A DNA stretch of 64,000 nt from Thermanaerothrix daxensis (GTDB taxonomy: Bacteria > Chloroflexota > Anaerolineae > Anaerolineales > Anaerolineaceae): the NCBI RefSeq assembly GCF_001306145.1, contig NZ_LGKO01000002.1, positions 496,001 to 560,000 of the forward strand, given 5' to 3'. Numbering within the stretch: position 1 is the stretch's first letter; the number at the start of each line of letters is the position of its first letter. Shown here one piece after another: positions 8,331 to 17,647 of the stretch. The notes below the pieces were generated by a model. That model was not told where the DNA came from and made no database searches. It saw only the letters and a program-made list of their open reading frames with translations. The translations under genes and the position numbers were made by a program.

Positions 8331-9208
8331 AACGATTCGTCCTCCTCTTCTTCGGGGTTGCGAAGTTGTTTACCGGTCAACTCCAGGAAGACCTCTTCAA
8401 GGGTGGGTTGGCGTTCCGTGGTACCACGGACCCGATTTTTCAACCCTTCGGGTGTATCCAGGGCTACCACCCGTCCACTGTCCATGATGGCAATGCGATC
8501 GCACAGGGTCTCGGCCTCAATCATGTCATGGGTGGTGAGCAATATGGTTGTGCCGTGAACCTCGCGCAGTTCGCGCACTACGGCCTGCACCTCTCGTTTG
8601 GAACGCGGATCCAGCCCTGTGGTCGGCTCATCCAGCAGGAGCAGGCGTGGGCGGGAGAGCAGAGCGCGGGCAATAGCGACCTTTTGCTGCATGCCGCGCG
8701 ACATCTCCTCCATGGGGTGATAGATATCGCGCTCTTTAAGCCCCAACCGCAAGAGAATCTCAACCACTTGCTTGCGGGTCTGTTTAGCCGAAAGGCCGTA
8801 CAGGCGCGCCCCGTACATGAGGTTTTCCATGGGGGAGAGTTTCTTGAAGAACGAAGCCTCCACGCTTACCCGGTTGATCAACTGCTGCACCTGTAAGGGT
8901 TGACGCACGACATCGTAGCCGAAGACACTGATTTTGCCCTTATCCGGGAGCAAGAGGGTGGCAATCAGGCGAATGAGGGTGGACTTTCCACCGCCATTGG
9001 GTCCAAGGATGCCGAAAATCTCCCCTTCTTCGACTGTGAAAGAAACGTGATCAACTGCCACGATGATTTGGACAGAGCCTTGCGGCGAATGGGCGGTGTG
9101 CTTTCCATTGCCGTTATTCGAGCGCGGGTTGAAAAGCGCTTTCCAGAATGGTCCCTCGTTTTTGCCAAATTGTTTATATACATCATTGACAACAACCGCG
9201 TACGACAT
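8327..9208 (-). CDS. ABC transporter ATP-binding protein
   Basis: A 293-residue nucleotide-binding subunit. Walker A is GPNGGGKST, the signature is MSRGMQQKVAIARAL, Walker B is LLLLDEPTTGLD, and the switch His follows in LLTTHDM. The first 50 residues contain an extra loop, FNPRSNNGNGKH, before the canonical start. A strong GGAGG precedes ATG 9208. It forms the exporter with the overlapping permease, and the upstream unknown gene (9257-9685) is likely in the same transcript. Confidence 0.92.
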   Translation of the reverse strand: MSYAVVVNDVYKQFGKNEGPFWKALFNPRSNNGNGKHTAHSPQGSVQIIVAVDHVSFTVEEGEIFGILGPNGGGKSTLIRLIATLLLPDKGKISVFGYDVVRQPLQVQQLINRVSVEASFFKKLSPMENLMYGARLYGLSAKQTRKQVVEILLRLGLKERDIYHPMEEMSRGMQQKVAIARALLSRPRLLLLDEPTTGLDPRSKREVQAVVRELREVHGTTILLTTHDMIEAETLCDRIAIMDSGRVVALDTPEGLKNRVRGTTERQPTLEEVFLELTGKQLRNPEEEEDESL

Positions 9209-9256
9209 AAATCAAACCTCCATGACGTGGAATTACTTTGGCACACGTGAGGAATC

Positions 9257-9685
9257 TCAGGAAAAGAGGAGCACCTGTGCCAGGTTGTGAGCAGGAACAT
9301 ACCACTCAATGTGGGCATGTCGGCGTTGAAAGGCTTGCCAGTCCTCAAGGAGTGCTGTTCTGTCCCGGAAAAAGCGCGGATTGGCGACCAGGATGCGCTG
9401 GATGAAACCGCGAGCCAGATCCTGTTTCATTTGAGTGTAAGCGGGTGGCAACTCGGTTTGCCGAGGGGTGACATCCACATACACAACGGCCAGGTGGTTG
9501 ACCGGCCAGGCGCGCAAGATCAGACACAGGCCCACCATGAGCGCTTGTTTGGCTTCCCGGCTGTAAGGTTGGCGAGGGTGCAATGTGCCGCTTACGTAGA
9601 GCCCAACTCCCTCGGGGAGAGGAAAGCGTGGATCGGCAAAATAATCAATGCGGAATGTATTCAGTTGGGTCAAGATTTCAAACAT
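9257..9685 (-). CDS. Unknown protein behind attenuator-like leader
   Basis: I do not recognise this family. The 142-residue soluble product has mixed alpha/beta character, with a hydrophobic LMVGLCLILRAW segment (about 55-66) followed by VVYVDVTP and a C-terminal IEWYVPAHNLAQVL. No signal peptide or known motif is visible. The start at 9685 is chosen because GGAGG lies seven bases upstream; frames extending further upstream would run through the folded leader. The ABC exporter ATPase begins 48 bases downstream on the same strand, so it may share the transcript and be related to the exporter's job. Confidence 0.6.
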   Translation of the reverse strand: MFEILTQLNTFRIDYFADPRFPLPEGVGLYVSGTLHPRQPYSREAKQALMVGLCLILRAWPVNHLAVVYVDVTPRQTELPPAYTQMKQDLARGFIQRILVANPRFFRDRTALLEDWQAFQRRHAHIEWYVPAHNLAQVLLFS

Positions 9686-9698
9686 CGCGCATGCCTCC

Positions 9699-9734
9699 AA
9701 AAAAGAATCGGCCACCTGGGAACTCCCGTGGCCG
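9699..9734 (-). terminator. Terminator arm of leader attenuator
   Basis: On the minus strand, CGGCCAC-GGGA pairs with TCCC-AG-GTGGCCG, forming an 11-bp stem with an AG bulge, and ATTCTTTTTT follows. The T run abuts the ribosome site of the unknown gene, so the hairpin would stop transcription before that gene. Its left arm can instead pair with an upstream arm (see the leader entry). Confidence 0.8.
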
Positions 9735-9840
9735 TGGGGCACAATAGCGTGTTTAAAGAATTCGGCCACGGGATCGGAGTGCACCCGTGGCCGTTGCTGA
9801 CGCGCTAACCGAATTCTATCCGCAAACAGGCGCACTCCGA
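9709..9840 (-). promoter_or_regulatory. Multi-arm attenuator-like leader RNA
   Basis: Read on the minus strand, the leader has alternating complementary arms. Arm 1 is at 9793-9784 (CGGCCACGGG), arm 2 at 9772-9763 (CCCGTGGCCG), arm 3 at 9734-9725 (same as arm 1) and arm 4 at 9715-9709. Pairing 1:2 (10 bp, 11-nt loop) with 3:4 gives a terminator. Pairing 2:3 (10-11 bp) would prevent it. An earlier arm at 9840-9832 (TCGGAGTGC) is a perfect 9-bp complement of the loop of hairpin 1:2. This is the layout of a transcription attenuator. The signal sensed is not evident. Confidence 0.7.
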
Positions 9841-9914
9841 GAAGGTGCGGCAACCCCGCCGCTGCTCTCGCGCAGGGCGGTGGTGCTGAGGGTGATGCTC
9901 GTGAACTCTACCAT
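9816..9914 (-). CDS. Possible leader peptide (32 aa)
   Basis: A short frame starting at ATG 9914 inside the leader, preceded by AAGGAAAGGA about 11 bases upstream. It encodes a Ser/Thr-rich peptide (SITLSTTAL near residues 6-14) and stops 22 bases before arm 1. Its codons 25-28 cover the first regulatory arm (9840-9832), so translation could decide whether that arm is free to pair. There is no run of a single amino acid as in classic leader peptides. It may not be translated. Confidence 0.35.
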   Translation of the reverse strand: MVEFTSITLSTTALRESSGGVAAPSRSAPVCG

Positions 9915-9952
9915 CTCTGAGTGCGTCCTTTCCTTGAAACTGATTATAATCC

Positions 9953-9981
9953 AGTCTATCCGCCTTGTTTTGTTCTGTCAA
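9953..9981 (-). promoter_or_regulatory. Sigma-A type promoter for unknown gene/ABC operon
   Basis: Minus strand: perfect TTGACA (9981-9976), 17-bp spacer, TAGACT (9958-9953). Predicted start near 9946, giving a leader of about 260 nt before the unknown gene. It lies just past the end of hemW. The gap 9686-10033 is fully occupied by this promoter and the leader. Confidence 0.7.
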
Positions 9982-10033
9982 GGAGTTCGCGGCTCTTTTA
10001 GAATTTTTTAAGGTTGGGGACGGCATTGGGCAA

Positions 10034-11221
10034 TCAAGGTGCAGAAATGTCCACAAATTCCATGAAAACGCGGTTTCCCAAAAGCCGTCCGCGTTGGGTA
10101 AGACACAAGCGTTCTCCGCGCCATTCCAACAATCCCAGATTCACCAGAGAAGCAATGGTGGGTCCAAATACTTCTTCAATTGAGCGGTGAAAGCGCTGCT
10201 CAAAACGTTGGCGAGAGACTCCCTCTTGCGTCAGACGTAAACCCATCATCATGGTTTCTTGCATCTCGGTCAGTGGATCAATGGTCTGAGTCTGTTCAGT
10301 GGCTGGGGTAAGCGGAAAGGGGAGTTGCGCAGGAGTTTGCAGGCGCTCAATATAAGCCCTGATGCTGCGAACATTTGCGGTACGCAGGTGTTCGACGAAG
10401 CCATGGGCACCGGCTCCAAATCCCAGATATGGTTCGTTGAGCCAGTATTGCAGATTGTGCTGACAAACCCATAATCTTCCCTCCCGTCGAATCGCCCAGT
10501 TGGAGATCTCGTATTGGAGGTAGCCGCTCTGAGTCAGCATGGCGTCGGCTTTTTCGTACATCTCGGCTGCCACATCATCATCTGGTGGGGGCAGCAAGCC
10601 GCGTGCCACCCAATGGTAGAACGGGGTAGCATGCTCGATGCTTAGCGCATAGAGCGAGAGGTGTTCGGGGAACATGCCCAATGCTCGTTCCAACGTGGCT
10701 TCCCAGCGGGCCAATGTTTGGAAGGGGATGCCATAGATCAAATCAAGATTGATGTTTTCGAAGCCGGCTCGACGCGCCCAACGGACCGTCTGACTCACGT
10801 CAAAGAAATCATGCTGGCGTTCCAATAGACGTAAATCCTCCGGGTGTGCCGATTGCATCCCCAGGCTAAGCCGATTGACCCCCAGGCGGCGAATGGTTTG
10901 CAGCCATTCCAGGGTCAGCGTGCCGGGATTGGCTTCCAGGCTAATCTCGGCATCAGGAAGGACCTCAAAGGAAGCACGACAGGTTTCCAGAATGAGCCCA
11001 ATGGCTTCGGCTGGCAGGAGTGAGGGGGTTCCGCCCCCGAAGTAGAGGGTATGCACGGGCAAGCGGTTGGGGGCTGTCCGGCCTACCTGACGGATTTCGT
11101 TGCACAAGGCCTCTACGTAAGCGGGGATCAGGTCTTCCTGGCCGCTGTACGTGTTGAAATCGCAGTAGGCGCAACGGTGGCGGCAGAACGGGATATGCAG
11201 GTAGAGGCTAAAAACGGTCAT
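10034..11221 (-). CDS. hemW: HemW, radical SAM haem chaperone
   Basis: A 395-residue radical SAM protein with the CxxxCxxC cluster motif at LHIPFCRHRCAYCDF (near residues 8-22) and the TLYFGGGTPSLL motif. The layout is HemW rather than HemN: it is shorter, and it lacks the N-terminal HemN extension. The C-terminal winged-helix part ends in LGNRVFMEFV. HemW binds haem and delivers it to target proteins; such genes are often misnamed coproporphyrinogen oxidase. It is a single-gene unit here, with the leader of the ABC operon just after it. Confidence 0.92.
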   Translation of the reverse strand: MTVFSLYLHIPFCRHRCAYCDFNTYSGQEDLIPAYVEALCNEIRQVGRTAPNRLPVHTLYFGGGTPSLLPAEAIGLILETCRASFEVLPDAEISLEANPGTLTLEWLQTIRRLGVNRLSLGMQSAHPEDLRLLERQHDFFDVSQTVRWARRAGFENINLDLIYGIPFQTLARWEATLERALGMFPEHLSLYALSIEHATPFYHWVARGLLPPPDDDVAAEMYEKADAMLTQSGYLQYEISNWAIRREGRLWVCQHNLQYWLNEPYLGFGAGAHGFVEHLRTANVRSIRAYIERLQTPAQLPFPLTPATEQTQTIDPLTEMQETMMMGLRLTQEGVSRQRFEQRFHRSIEEVFGPTIASLVNLGLLEWRGERLCLTQRGRLLGNRVFMEFVDISAP

Positions 11222-11426
11222 CCTGGGTCTAGGGGTGGAGGGTATCGAAGATGCCTGCCTCTACATAATACCATTGTTCACCCCGCTGTGCGAAAAAGGC
11301 GACCATGGCAAATGCCCGGCGAGGGTTTAGTTTGGCTGCACTACAGCAGTTGTAGTGAGGCACTTCATTATAACCCAAAGCAATTTCTTGGTCCTGGTAA
11401 GAAATTCCGATCTTACCTGACTTGCT

Positions 11427-11566
11427 GAAAAAAATAAAAAGGCTGGTTATTCAACCACTCATGGCTTGCTCAAAGTCGCGAAATTCCTGTGGTCAGCGGG
11501 GCAAAAGCCCGGTTGAGATGACCGTCGAACCATCTGCCAGCCCGAGCAGTGTTTCGAAAACCAGCC
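11427..11566 (-). ncRNA. Candidate structured small RNA with terminator
   Basis: On the minus strand, the 126-nt segment 11566-11441 opens with GGCTGGTT and closes with AACCAGCC, followed directly by TTTTTATTTTTTT. The closing helix continues inward through TTC/GAA, AA/TT and CAC/GTG, then TGCTC/GAGCA. An inner TGGCAG/CTGACCA helix encloses two hairpins, AGATG/CATCT and CGGGC-TTTT-GCCC. No protein frame fits. It does not show the conserved sequences of 5S rRNA, SRP RNA, RNase P or tmRNA. No convincing promoter was found upstream. The rest of the 11222-11861 gap holds only a hairpin at about 11664-11702 and the terminator listed next. Confidence 0.45.
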
Positions 11567-11736
11567 CTCTTGATCAAGGCGAGGATTACGTTATGAGGGG
11601 AAGGAATCGGGGGGTAACAGGCACTCACCCCAATGATTAGGCTGCCCAAGGGGGCTAGAGCGAAAAATCGGGGCGTAGACTTTCGCCTCAATTTCGATTT
11701 TAACACAGTGAGGTGTGGGGTAATCCAAAGAATAAT

Positions 11737-11769
11737 CCTCCTGCCTCTGGAACGACCAAAGGCAGGAGG
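11737..11769 (-). terminator. Hairpin after VOC gene
   Basis: A perfect 10-bp stem (CCTCCTGCCT with AGGCAGGAGG, 13-nt loop), followed on the minus strand by ATTATTCTTT. It lies about 90 bases past the stop of the VOC protein gene. The T tract is interrupted, so termination may be partial. Confidence 0.55.
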
Positions 11770-11861
11770 CGGATGGGAGAGAGGACGGCAGGCTAGAAGA
11801 CGTTAATCAAGACCTCGGTGGCTACATTGGAAACACCCCCTAACCTTGTTGGCGCGGAAAT

Positions 11862-12770
11862 TTACCCTGTACCCTCATAAGCGCTGTGTAATGTGGCAAT
11901 GTCCAGTTTTTTCATCTGAAGGATGGCTTGTGTTACGCGCGCCTGTCCTTCAAGATGGGGACTTTGCATGATCGTATCCATGAGCGCAGGTACAATTTGC
12001 CAGGAGAGACCGTAGCGGTCCTTGAGCCAGCCGCATTGCTCCGCTTCTGGCTCAGCAGAAAGCCTCTCCCAGTAGCCATCAATCTCTGCTTGCGTCTCGC
12101 ATTTGACCGTAAAAGACATGGCCTCGTTAAAGCCAAAACCGTGATCCAGTGCACTATCCATGGCGGCGATCCAGGTTTCTCCGAGGCGGAAGTCAGAAAA
12201 CATCACCATTTTTCCGCAGTTGGGCTCTGTGTGCTCCGGGTAGAAGCGGAGTTGCCCGGCTTGCGAGTCGGCAAATACCGAACGGTAGAACGCCCCCGCT
12301 TCTTCGGCCTTACCGCAAACCCGTCCTGTGAAAAGTAATGCCGGGGTGATGAACGGCCGTGGATCGCCCTCTGGGTTGGAGAGGATCAGTTGCCAGGAGA
12401 GGCCATAGCGATCCTGGACCCACCCATAACGCTGACTGAAAAAGTATTCCTCCAGTGGCATCAGCACCTGGCCGCCTTCGCTTAACGCATGCCATAAAGC
12501 ATCCAGATGCTCTCGAGCCCGAGGATCTTGAGCAGGATCAAAGTTGACAATGAAGGAAATTGATGGGTTGAATTTGAACGGAGACCCTGCACTAAAAGCC
12601 TGGAAAGGCTGCCCGGCCAATTGGAAACTCACGATATCTACCACGCCAGAGGGGGTATCGTGCAGCATAGCCGTATATCGAATGCCCGAGTTGGGGAATA
12701 ATGCGGTATAGAATTCAACCGCCGCACGGGCTTCTGTGTCAAACCACAGGGTGGGCACAATCTTGGTCAT
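11862..12770 (-). CDS. Tandem VOC/PhnB-like protein
   Basis: 302 residues with two glyoxalase-fold (PhnB-like, '3-demethylubiquinone-9 3-methyltransferase' Pfam type) halves. Each half carries the family's WFDTEARAAVEFYTALFP / FTGRVCGKAEEAGAFYRSVF start and a QDRYGLSWQ / KDRYGLSWQ end. Despite the Pfam name, these proteins are not proven methyltransferases; function is unknown. The start at 12770 follows AGGAGA six bases upstream; an in-frame ATG at 12815 has no such site. The DUF1801 gene lies 69 bases upstream on the same strand, and such proteins often occur together. Confidence 0.85.
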   Translation of the reverse strand: MTKIVPTLWFDTEARAAVEFYTALFPNSGIRYTAMLHDTPSGVVDIVSFQLAGQPFQAFSAGSPFKFNPSISFIVNFDPAQDPRAREHLDALWHALSEGGQVLMPLEEYFFSQRYGWVQDRYGLSWQLILSNPEGDPRPFITPALLFTGRVCGKAEEAGAFYRSVFADSQAGQLRFYPEHTEPNCGKMVMFSDFRLGETWIAAMDSALDHGFGFNEAMSFTVKCETQAEIDGYWERLSAEPEAEQCGWLKDRYGLSWQIVPALMDTIMQSPHLEGQARVTQAILQMKKLDIATLHSAYEGTG

Positions 12771-12839
12771 GTTGTGTCTCCTGATAACCGACATTGTTGA
12801 GGTCTTTATGCGCAATATTTTGATTGAGGCCGGAGGAGT

Positions 12840-13310
12840 TTAGACCGTGCTTGCTGCCCTCTTCACCAGCGCACTGATCCTTGACTCTTCAACGGGGCCC
12901 AATTCCTTCAGCGCAAAGGCAACCGGCCACATGGCTTCCTCATCGAGTTTGGCCGCATCCGTAAAGCCTAACGTAGCATAGCGGGTACCGAACTTCTGTG
13001 CCGCCTGGAAAAAGCAAACAACCTTGCCCTCCTGATTAGCATAGGCGGGCATTCCATACCATGTTTTGGGTGAAAGGGTGGGAGCGCTGGCTTTGATAAT
13101 CGCATGTAGCCGTTCAGCCATGGAACGGTCAGGTTCCTGCATCTCAGCAATCTTTTTTAGTACGGTGCTTTCACCGTCTGTTTTGTCCATGCGTGAGCCT
13201 CGCCGTGTTGCCTTAAGTTCGCGGGCACGTTCCCGCATGGCAGCGCGTTCTGCATCCGTGAATCCCTCGGTTGTCTGGTCACTCTTGGAAGGGTTTTGGC
13301 TTTTGCTCAT
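12840..13310 (-). CDS. DUF1801-domain protein
   Basis: 156 residues. The N-terminal 50 are charged and probably disordered (Lys/Arg/Glu rich). The C-terminal part has the DUF1801 pattern [35 protein letters not shown], also found in B. subtilis YdhG, a proposed frataxin-like protein; that function is not assured here. The gene is divergent from rpoB and probably co-transcribed with the VOC gene. Between it and rpoB (13311-13648) I see only the rpoB promoter. Confidence 0.75.
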   Translation of the reverse strand: MSKSQNPSKSDQTTEGFTDAERAAMRERARELKATRRGSRMDKTDGESTVLKKIAEMQEPDRSMAERLHAIIKASAPTLSPKTWYGMPAYANQEGKVVCFFQAAQKFGTRYATLGFTDAAKLDEEAMWPVAFALKELGPVEESRISALVKRAASTV

Positions 13311-13553
13311 CGGGTCTCCTTGGGAATTGCTAGAAATTGGGGGGACCTAAAAGGCGAAATGCGCCATTCGCCAAATTTTCCCCTCAAAGATAACAAGGTG
13401 GGTTGAATATATCCATAATAGATTAGAACATCTGTTCCGTCAAGGGTGATTCGAGGTAAGAAACTCAGCCTTGATATAGATTTTGTTTCGGGGTATACTA
13501 TGGCCGATCGCTGGGGACTTTGAAAATCAAGCAAAAATTTAGCAGGCTTTTCC

Positions 13554-13583
13554 TTGACGATACTTAATAGTGCGGCTTATAAT
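13554..13583 (+). promoter_or_regulatory. rpoB promoter
   Basis: TTGACG (13554-13559), 18-bp spacer, perfect TATAAT (13578-13583). Predicted start near 13590 leaves a leader of about 60 nt before rpoB, with AGGAG before the start codon. Confidence 0.8.
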
Positions 13584-13648
13584 AAACCTTTGCGTATTCC
13601 GCTTTTACGGCAAACGGTTTGGTCAGGTATTTAAGTCAGGAGTGAGTG

Positions 13649-16600
13649 ATGCTTTCGATTCCAACGGTTAAATCTTACGCCCGCATCCCGGTTGTTTTTG
13701 ATTTGCCCAATCTGATTGAGGTACAAATCGAGTCCTTTAAGCGCCTCAAAAGCGAAGGATTGGCCGAACTGTTCGACGAAATCACCCCCATCGAGTCCTA
13801 CAACAAGGGAATGAAACTTTACTTCCCCAGCCGGACTCCTGAAGCACAACAGTGGGGGTTGAAGTATTGGTTCGGCGAGCCCAAGCATAGCATTGAGGAA
13901 TGCGTTGAGCGCGATTTAACCTACGCGCGCCCGCTTTACGTCTCGGTGCTTTTGGCAGGTCCGGATGTGCCCGAACCCATAAAGCAGGACATCTTCTTGG
14001 GGGATTTCCCCGAGATGACCGAAAAGGGCACTTTCATTATTAACGGTACTGAGCGGGTGGTGGTATCGCAGCTGATCCGTTCGCCGGGTGTGTATTTCGA
14101 GGCGCCAGTGGATCGTGCTACCGGGCACCGCATGGCAATGGCCAAATTGATCCCGGACCGCGGCGCCTGGATGGAATTTGAGACGCGCAAAAATGACTAT
14201 ATTATCCTCAAGTTTAACCGTAAGCGCACCGTCCCCATAACCATCTTCCTGCGTGCCCTGGCGGCAGTCAATGATGGTCTGCCCGACTCACCCATTAAAG
14301 AGGGGACTGACGAGGAATTGATCGCGCTCTTCCGTGATGTGGATAACAATCCGGAGCGTCTCTTTATTGCTTCCTCTTTCCATCAGGAGCCCCAGTGGGA
14401 TCTTTCGGGTGGCCTGACCATTGCCGAGGCGGCTCTGATCGAGTTCTTCAAGCGGATGCGCCCGGGCGATCCGGCCACTTTGGAGAACGCTCGACAGTTC
14501 TTGGAAGAGCAACTATTTGATCAGCGCCATTACGACCTGGAACGGGTGGGGCGCTATAAACTAAACCAGAAGCTGGATCTGATGGAGCATGTTCCCATCA
14601 CGCACCGCACGGTGACGCGTTGGGATATTGTGGCGATCATCCGCCGCATGATCCTGATCAATAATGAGCGCGAAGACAAGGACGACATTGACCACCTAGG
14701 TAATCGGCGGGTCAAGACGGTAGGGGAGTTGATTCAGAACAAACTGCGCATCGGGTTGCGCCGGATGGAGCGTGTGATCAAAGAGCGCATGTCCATTCGG
14801 GACCAGGATCAGCTCTCGCCAGTGAGCCTGGTCAATATTCGACCGGTGGTGGCGGCGTTGCGAGAATTTTTCGGTTCCAGCCAGCTCTCCCAGTTTATGG
14901 ATCAGACCAACCCGCTGGCCGAACTGCGTCATAAGCGTACACTCTCGGCTTTGGGGCCGGGTGGGTTGCGGCGCGAGCGTGCGGGCTTTGATGTGCGCGA
15001 TGTGCATCACTCCCACTATGGGCGTATTTGCCCCATTGAAACCCCTGAAGGTCCCAATATTGGTCTGATCGGGCGTCTGGCAACTTATGCGCGGGTTAAC
15101 GAATACGGGTTCATCGAAACCCCTTACCGCCGTGTGATTAAGGTTATGTCCACGGATGACCCGAACCTGGTGGGGCGGGCAGTTAACGAAACCTTGACCG
15201 ATCCAGATACGGGGGAAGTCTTCCTCAAGCCGGGTGAGCGCATTCAGGCCGAGCATCTGCCCCTTATTAAGAAACTGGATCGGCGCACAATCTTTGTGGT
15301 GCCGTTTGTGTCCAATGAGGTGGAATATCTCTCGGCGGATGCGGAAGATAAATTCGTCATTGCGCAGGCTAACACCCCGCTGAATGAGTACAACGAATTC
15401 GCTTCGAACCGGGTCACCTGCCGTTTCCATTCCGACTTCCGGGTAGTGGCGCCGGATAGTGTCAACTACATGGATGTGGCCCCACACCAGGTTGTGGGTA
15501 TCAGCGCTTCGTTGATCCCCTTCCTGGAGCATGATGATGCGAACCGCGCGCTGATGGGTTCAAACATGCAGGTGCAGGCGGTACCGTTGGTGCGCCCGGA
15601 TGTACCTATTGTCTCGACTGGCATGGAGGCCCATGCGGCCATTGATTCGGGCCAGGTGCTTGTTGCCGAAGAGGATGGCGAGGTGGTCTCGGTGACCGGG
15701 CGTGAGATTGTGGTGCGCGGCGCCAATGGATTGCGTCGCTATGCACTCAAGAAGTATCAGCGTTCCAATCAGTCCACCTGCATTGACCAACGCCCGGCGG
15801 TCTTTAAAGGCCAGCGTGTGCGTAAGGGCGATGTATTGGCGGATTCGTCATCTACCGTCAATGGCAACCTGGCGCTGGGTCAGAATGTGGTGGTGGCTTT
15901 CCTCTCTTGGGAAGGCGGTAACTTTGAGGATGCGATTCTCATCTCTGAGCGTCTGGTGCGGGACGATTACTACACCTCAGTGCACATTGAGCAGTACGAG
16001 GTGGAAGCCCGCGATACCAAACTGGGACCAGAAGAAATCACCCGCGACATTCCAAACGTGGGCGAAGACGCCATCAAAGATCTGGATGAGCGTGGGATCA
16101 TTCGTATCGGCGCTGAGGTGGGTCCCAATGACATTCTGGTTGGTAAGATTACGCCCAAGGGTGAGAAGGAGTTGACCCCTGAAGAGCGCTTGTTGCGCGC
16201 TATCTTTGGTGAGAAATCCCGCGATGTCAAAGACACCTCGCTCCGTATGCCCCACGGTGAGCGCGGGAAAGTGGTGGATGTCAAGGTCTTCACCCGCGAG
16301 GACAACAGCGATCTCCCGGCGGGTGTGGATATGATGGTGCGCGTCTTTGTTGCCCAGCGCCGCAAGATCACTGCGGGCGATAAAATGGCCGGGCGCCATG
16401 GGAATAAAGGCGTGGTCTCTCGCGTGGTGCCCATCGAGGATATGCCTTTCCTGGAGGATGGGACACCAGTGGATATCATTCTTAATCCGCTCGGTGTGCC
16501 GGGCCGTATGAACATTGGGCAGGTTTTGGAGACCCATTTAGGCTGGGCGGCGCATCGCCTGGGTTTCCGGGCCATCACGCCGGTCTTTGATGGGGCTTCG

Positions 16601-17584
16601 GAGCGCGAGATTGAGGCTGAACTGGCGCGGGCCTGGCTGATGGATGAGGCCTGGAAGGACGCTATGAAGGCGGCCTGGGCCTGGATCAAAGAGCAGCCCG
16701 ATTATGACCCTGAGTACTTCCGGGATGATGATGAGGTGCGGCTGGTTTATCTGGAACACTGGTTGGCGGATAAGGGCTATGATGTTTCGCGTCTGGCTTA
16801 TGACTATAACTATGCCCGCTATGCCAATCTAGAGGCCTGGTTGCGAGAGCAGGGTTATGACCCGAATGATCTCATGGTCTATGAAAGCGTGATTGCCAAC
16901 GACAAGCGTCAGCCGGAGAAAGACCAGCGTGCCATTGAAGCCTGTCTGCGTTTGTGGCTTGCCCGGCAGGGTGAGGATGTAACTCAGGTCTCGGATGAAC
17001 AGATTCGCCAGACTGCAGAAGACTACATGGCGCGGACGGGTTTGCCAATGCCTATCATCGGCAAACAAATCCTGCGCGACGGCAAGACCGGCATGCCTTA
17101 TGATCAACCGGTAACGGTGGGTGTGATGAGTGTGATGAAATTACACCACCTGGTGGAGGACAAAGTCCACGCACGCTCGACGGGTCCGTACTCGCTGGTC
17201 ACCCAGCAACCTTTGGGTGGTAAAGCCCAGTTTGGTGGTCAGCGCTTTGGTGAAATGGAAGTGTGGGCTCTGGAGGCCTATGGAGCGGCTTACACCTTGC
17301 AGGAGATGCTGACGGTCAAGTCTGATGATGTGCAAGGGCGTGTAGCGACCTATGAGGCCATTGTCAAGGGTGAACCCATTGAAGAGCCCGGTTTACCGGC
17401 TTCATTCCGGGTGTTGGTCAAGGAATTGCAGAGCCTGGGGCTGGCGGTAGAGGCCTACATGGATAACGGCGAGGTCATTCGCTTCGGTAAAGATGAAGAG
17501 CGTGTGCGACCGCCGCGTTTGGAGACCGGCCTGTTAAGCATTGGTGAAATACCAGAGGAGACCTCTCAACTTGACGGTTCATAA
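13649..17584 (+). CDS. rpoB: RNA polymerase subunit beta
   Basis: About 1311 residues. It has all beta landmarks, including the rifampicin-pocket region ([20 protein letters not shown], then [13 protein letters not shown]), [12 protein letters not shown], and the C-terminal [39 protein letters not shown]. Between [15 protein letters not shown] and [11 protein letters not shown] lies a large acidic insertion (about 1000-1130) with three copies of an LExWLxxxGxDv motif. Start taken at ATG 13649; the preceding GTG is in frame. No rpoC follows: rpsL starts 143 bases later. Rifampicin-site residues look wild type. Confidence 0.97.
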   Translation: MLSIPTVKSYARIPVVFDLPNLIEVQIESFKRLKSEGLAELFDEITPIESYNKGMKLYFPSRTPEAQQWGLKYWFGEPKHSIEECVERDLTYARPLYVSVLLAGPDVPEPIKQDIFLGDFPEMTEKGTFIINGTERVVVSQLIRSPGVYFEAPVDRATGHRMAMAKLIPDRGAWMEFETRKNDYIILKFNRKRTVPITIFLRALAAVNDGLPDSPIKEGTDEELIALFRDVDNNPERLFIASSFHQEPQWDLSGGLTIAEAALIEFFKRMRPGDPATLENARQFLEEQLFDQRHYDLERVGRYKLNQKLDLMEHVPITHRTVTRWDIVAIIRRMILINNEREDKDDIDHLGNRRVKTVGELIQNKLRIGLRRMERVIKERMSIRDQDQLSPVSLVNIRPVVAALREFFGSSQLSQFMDQTNPLAELRHKRTLSALGPGGLRRERAGFDVRDVHHSHYGRICPIETPEGPNIGLIGRLATYARVNEYGFIETPYRRVIKVMSTDDPNLVGRAVNETLTDPDTGEVFLKPGERIQAEHLPLIKKLDRRTIFVVPFVSNEVEYLSADAEDKFVIAQANTPLNEYNEFASNRVTCRFHSDFRVVAPDSVNYMDVAPHQVVGISASLIPFLEHDDANRALMGSNMQVQAVPLVRPDVPIVSTGMEAHAAIDSGQVLVAEEDGEVVSVTGREIVVRGANGLRRYALKKYQRSNQSTCIDQRPAVFKGQRVRKGDVLADSSSTVNGNLALGQNVVVAFLSWEGGNFEDAILISERLVRDDYYTSVHIEQYEVEARDTKLGPEEITRDIPNVGEDAIKDLDERGIIRIGAEVGPNDILVGKITPKGEKELTPEERLLRAIFGEKSRDVKDTSLRMPHGERGKVVDVKVFTREDNSDLPAGVDMMVRVFVAQRRKITAGDKMAGRHGNKGVVSRVVPIEDMPFLEDGTPVDIILNPLGVPGRMNIGQVLETHLGWAAHRLGFRAITPVFDGASEREIEAELARAWLMDEAWKDAMKAAWAWIKEQPDYDPEYFRDDDEVRLVYLEHWLADKGYDVSRLAYDYNYARYANLEAWLREQGYDPNDLMVYESVIANDKRQPEKDQRAIEACLRLWLARQGEDVTQVSDEQIRQTAEDYMARTGLPMPIIGKQILRDGKTGMPYDQPVTVGVMSVMKLHHLVEDKVHARSTGPYSLVTQQPLGGKAQFGGQRFGEMEVWALEAYGAAYTLQEMLTVKSDDVQGRVATYEAIVKGEPIEEPGLPASFRVLVKELQSLGLAVEAYMDNGEVIRFGKDEERVRPPRLETGLLSIGEIPEETSQLDGS

Positions 17585-17599
17585 CCCCCATGATATAAT
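17571..17599 (+). promoter_or_regulatory. Promoter of rpsL operon inside rpoB end
   Basis: TTGACG (17571-17576, within the last rpoB codons), 17-bp spacer, perfect TATAAT (17594-17599). It would start a separate rpsL-rpsG-fusA-tuf-rpsJ transcript with a leader of about 120 nt. Confidence 0.8.
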
Positions 17600-17647
17600 C
17601 AGCCGCCGTGCCCTTGCCCACTGCACTGCTGTGGACGCGGGCGAAGG

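Noticed and set aside
9805-9853. Longer N-terminus (start 9853) for the unknown gene
   Set aside because: It would translate through the attenuator arms and terminator; GGAGG sits before 9685.
9686-9946. T-box, cobalamin or SAM riboswitch in the attenuator leader
   Set aside because: The conserved T-box sequence, the B12 box and the SAM-type core were not seen.
9805-10056. His-rich frame (HEHHPQHH) on the minus strand, like a hisL leader peptide
   Set aside because: There is no start codon in frame between the promoter and the His codons, and the gene downstream is not a histidine gene.
11427-11566. Candidate RNA as 5S, 6S, SRP, RNase P or tmRNA
   Set aside because: None of the conserved sequences of those RNAs were found; the 6S-type long bubble is not evident either.
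15970-16689. Long open frame opposite rpoB (239 codons)
   Set aside because: It is antisense to a conserved gene, is rich in Ser/Arg as expected from reversed codons, and has no ribosome site.
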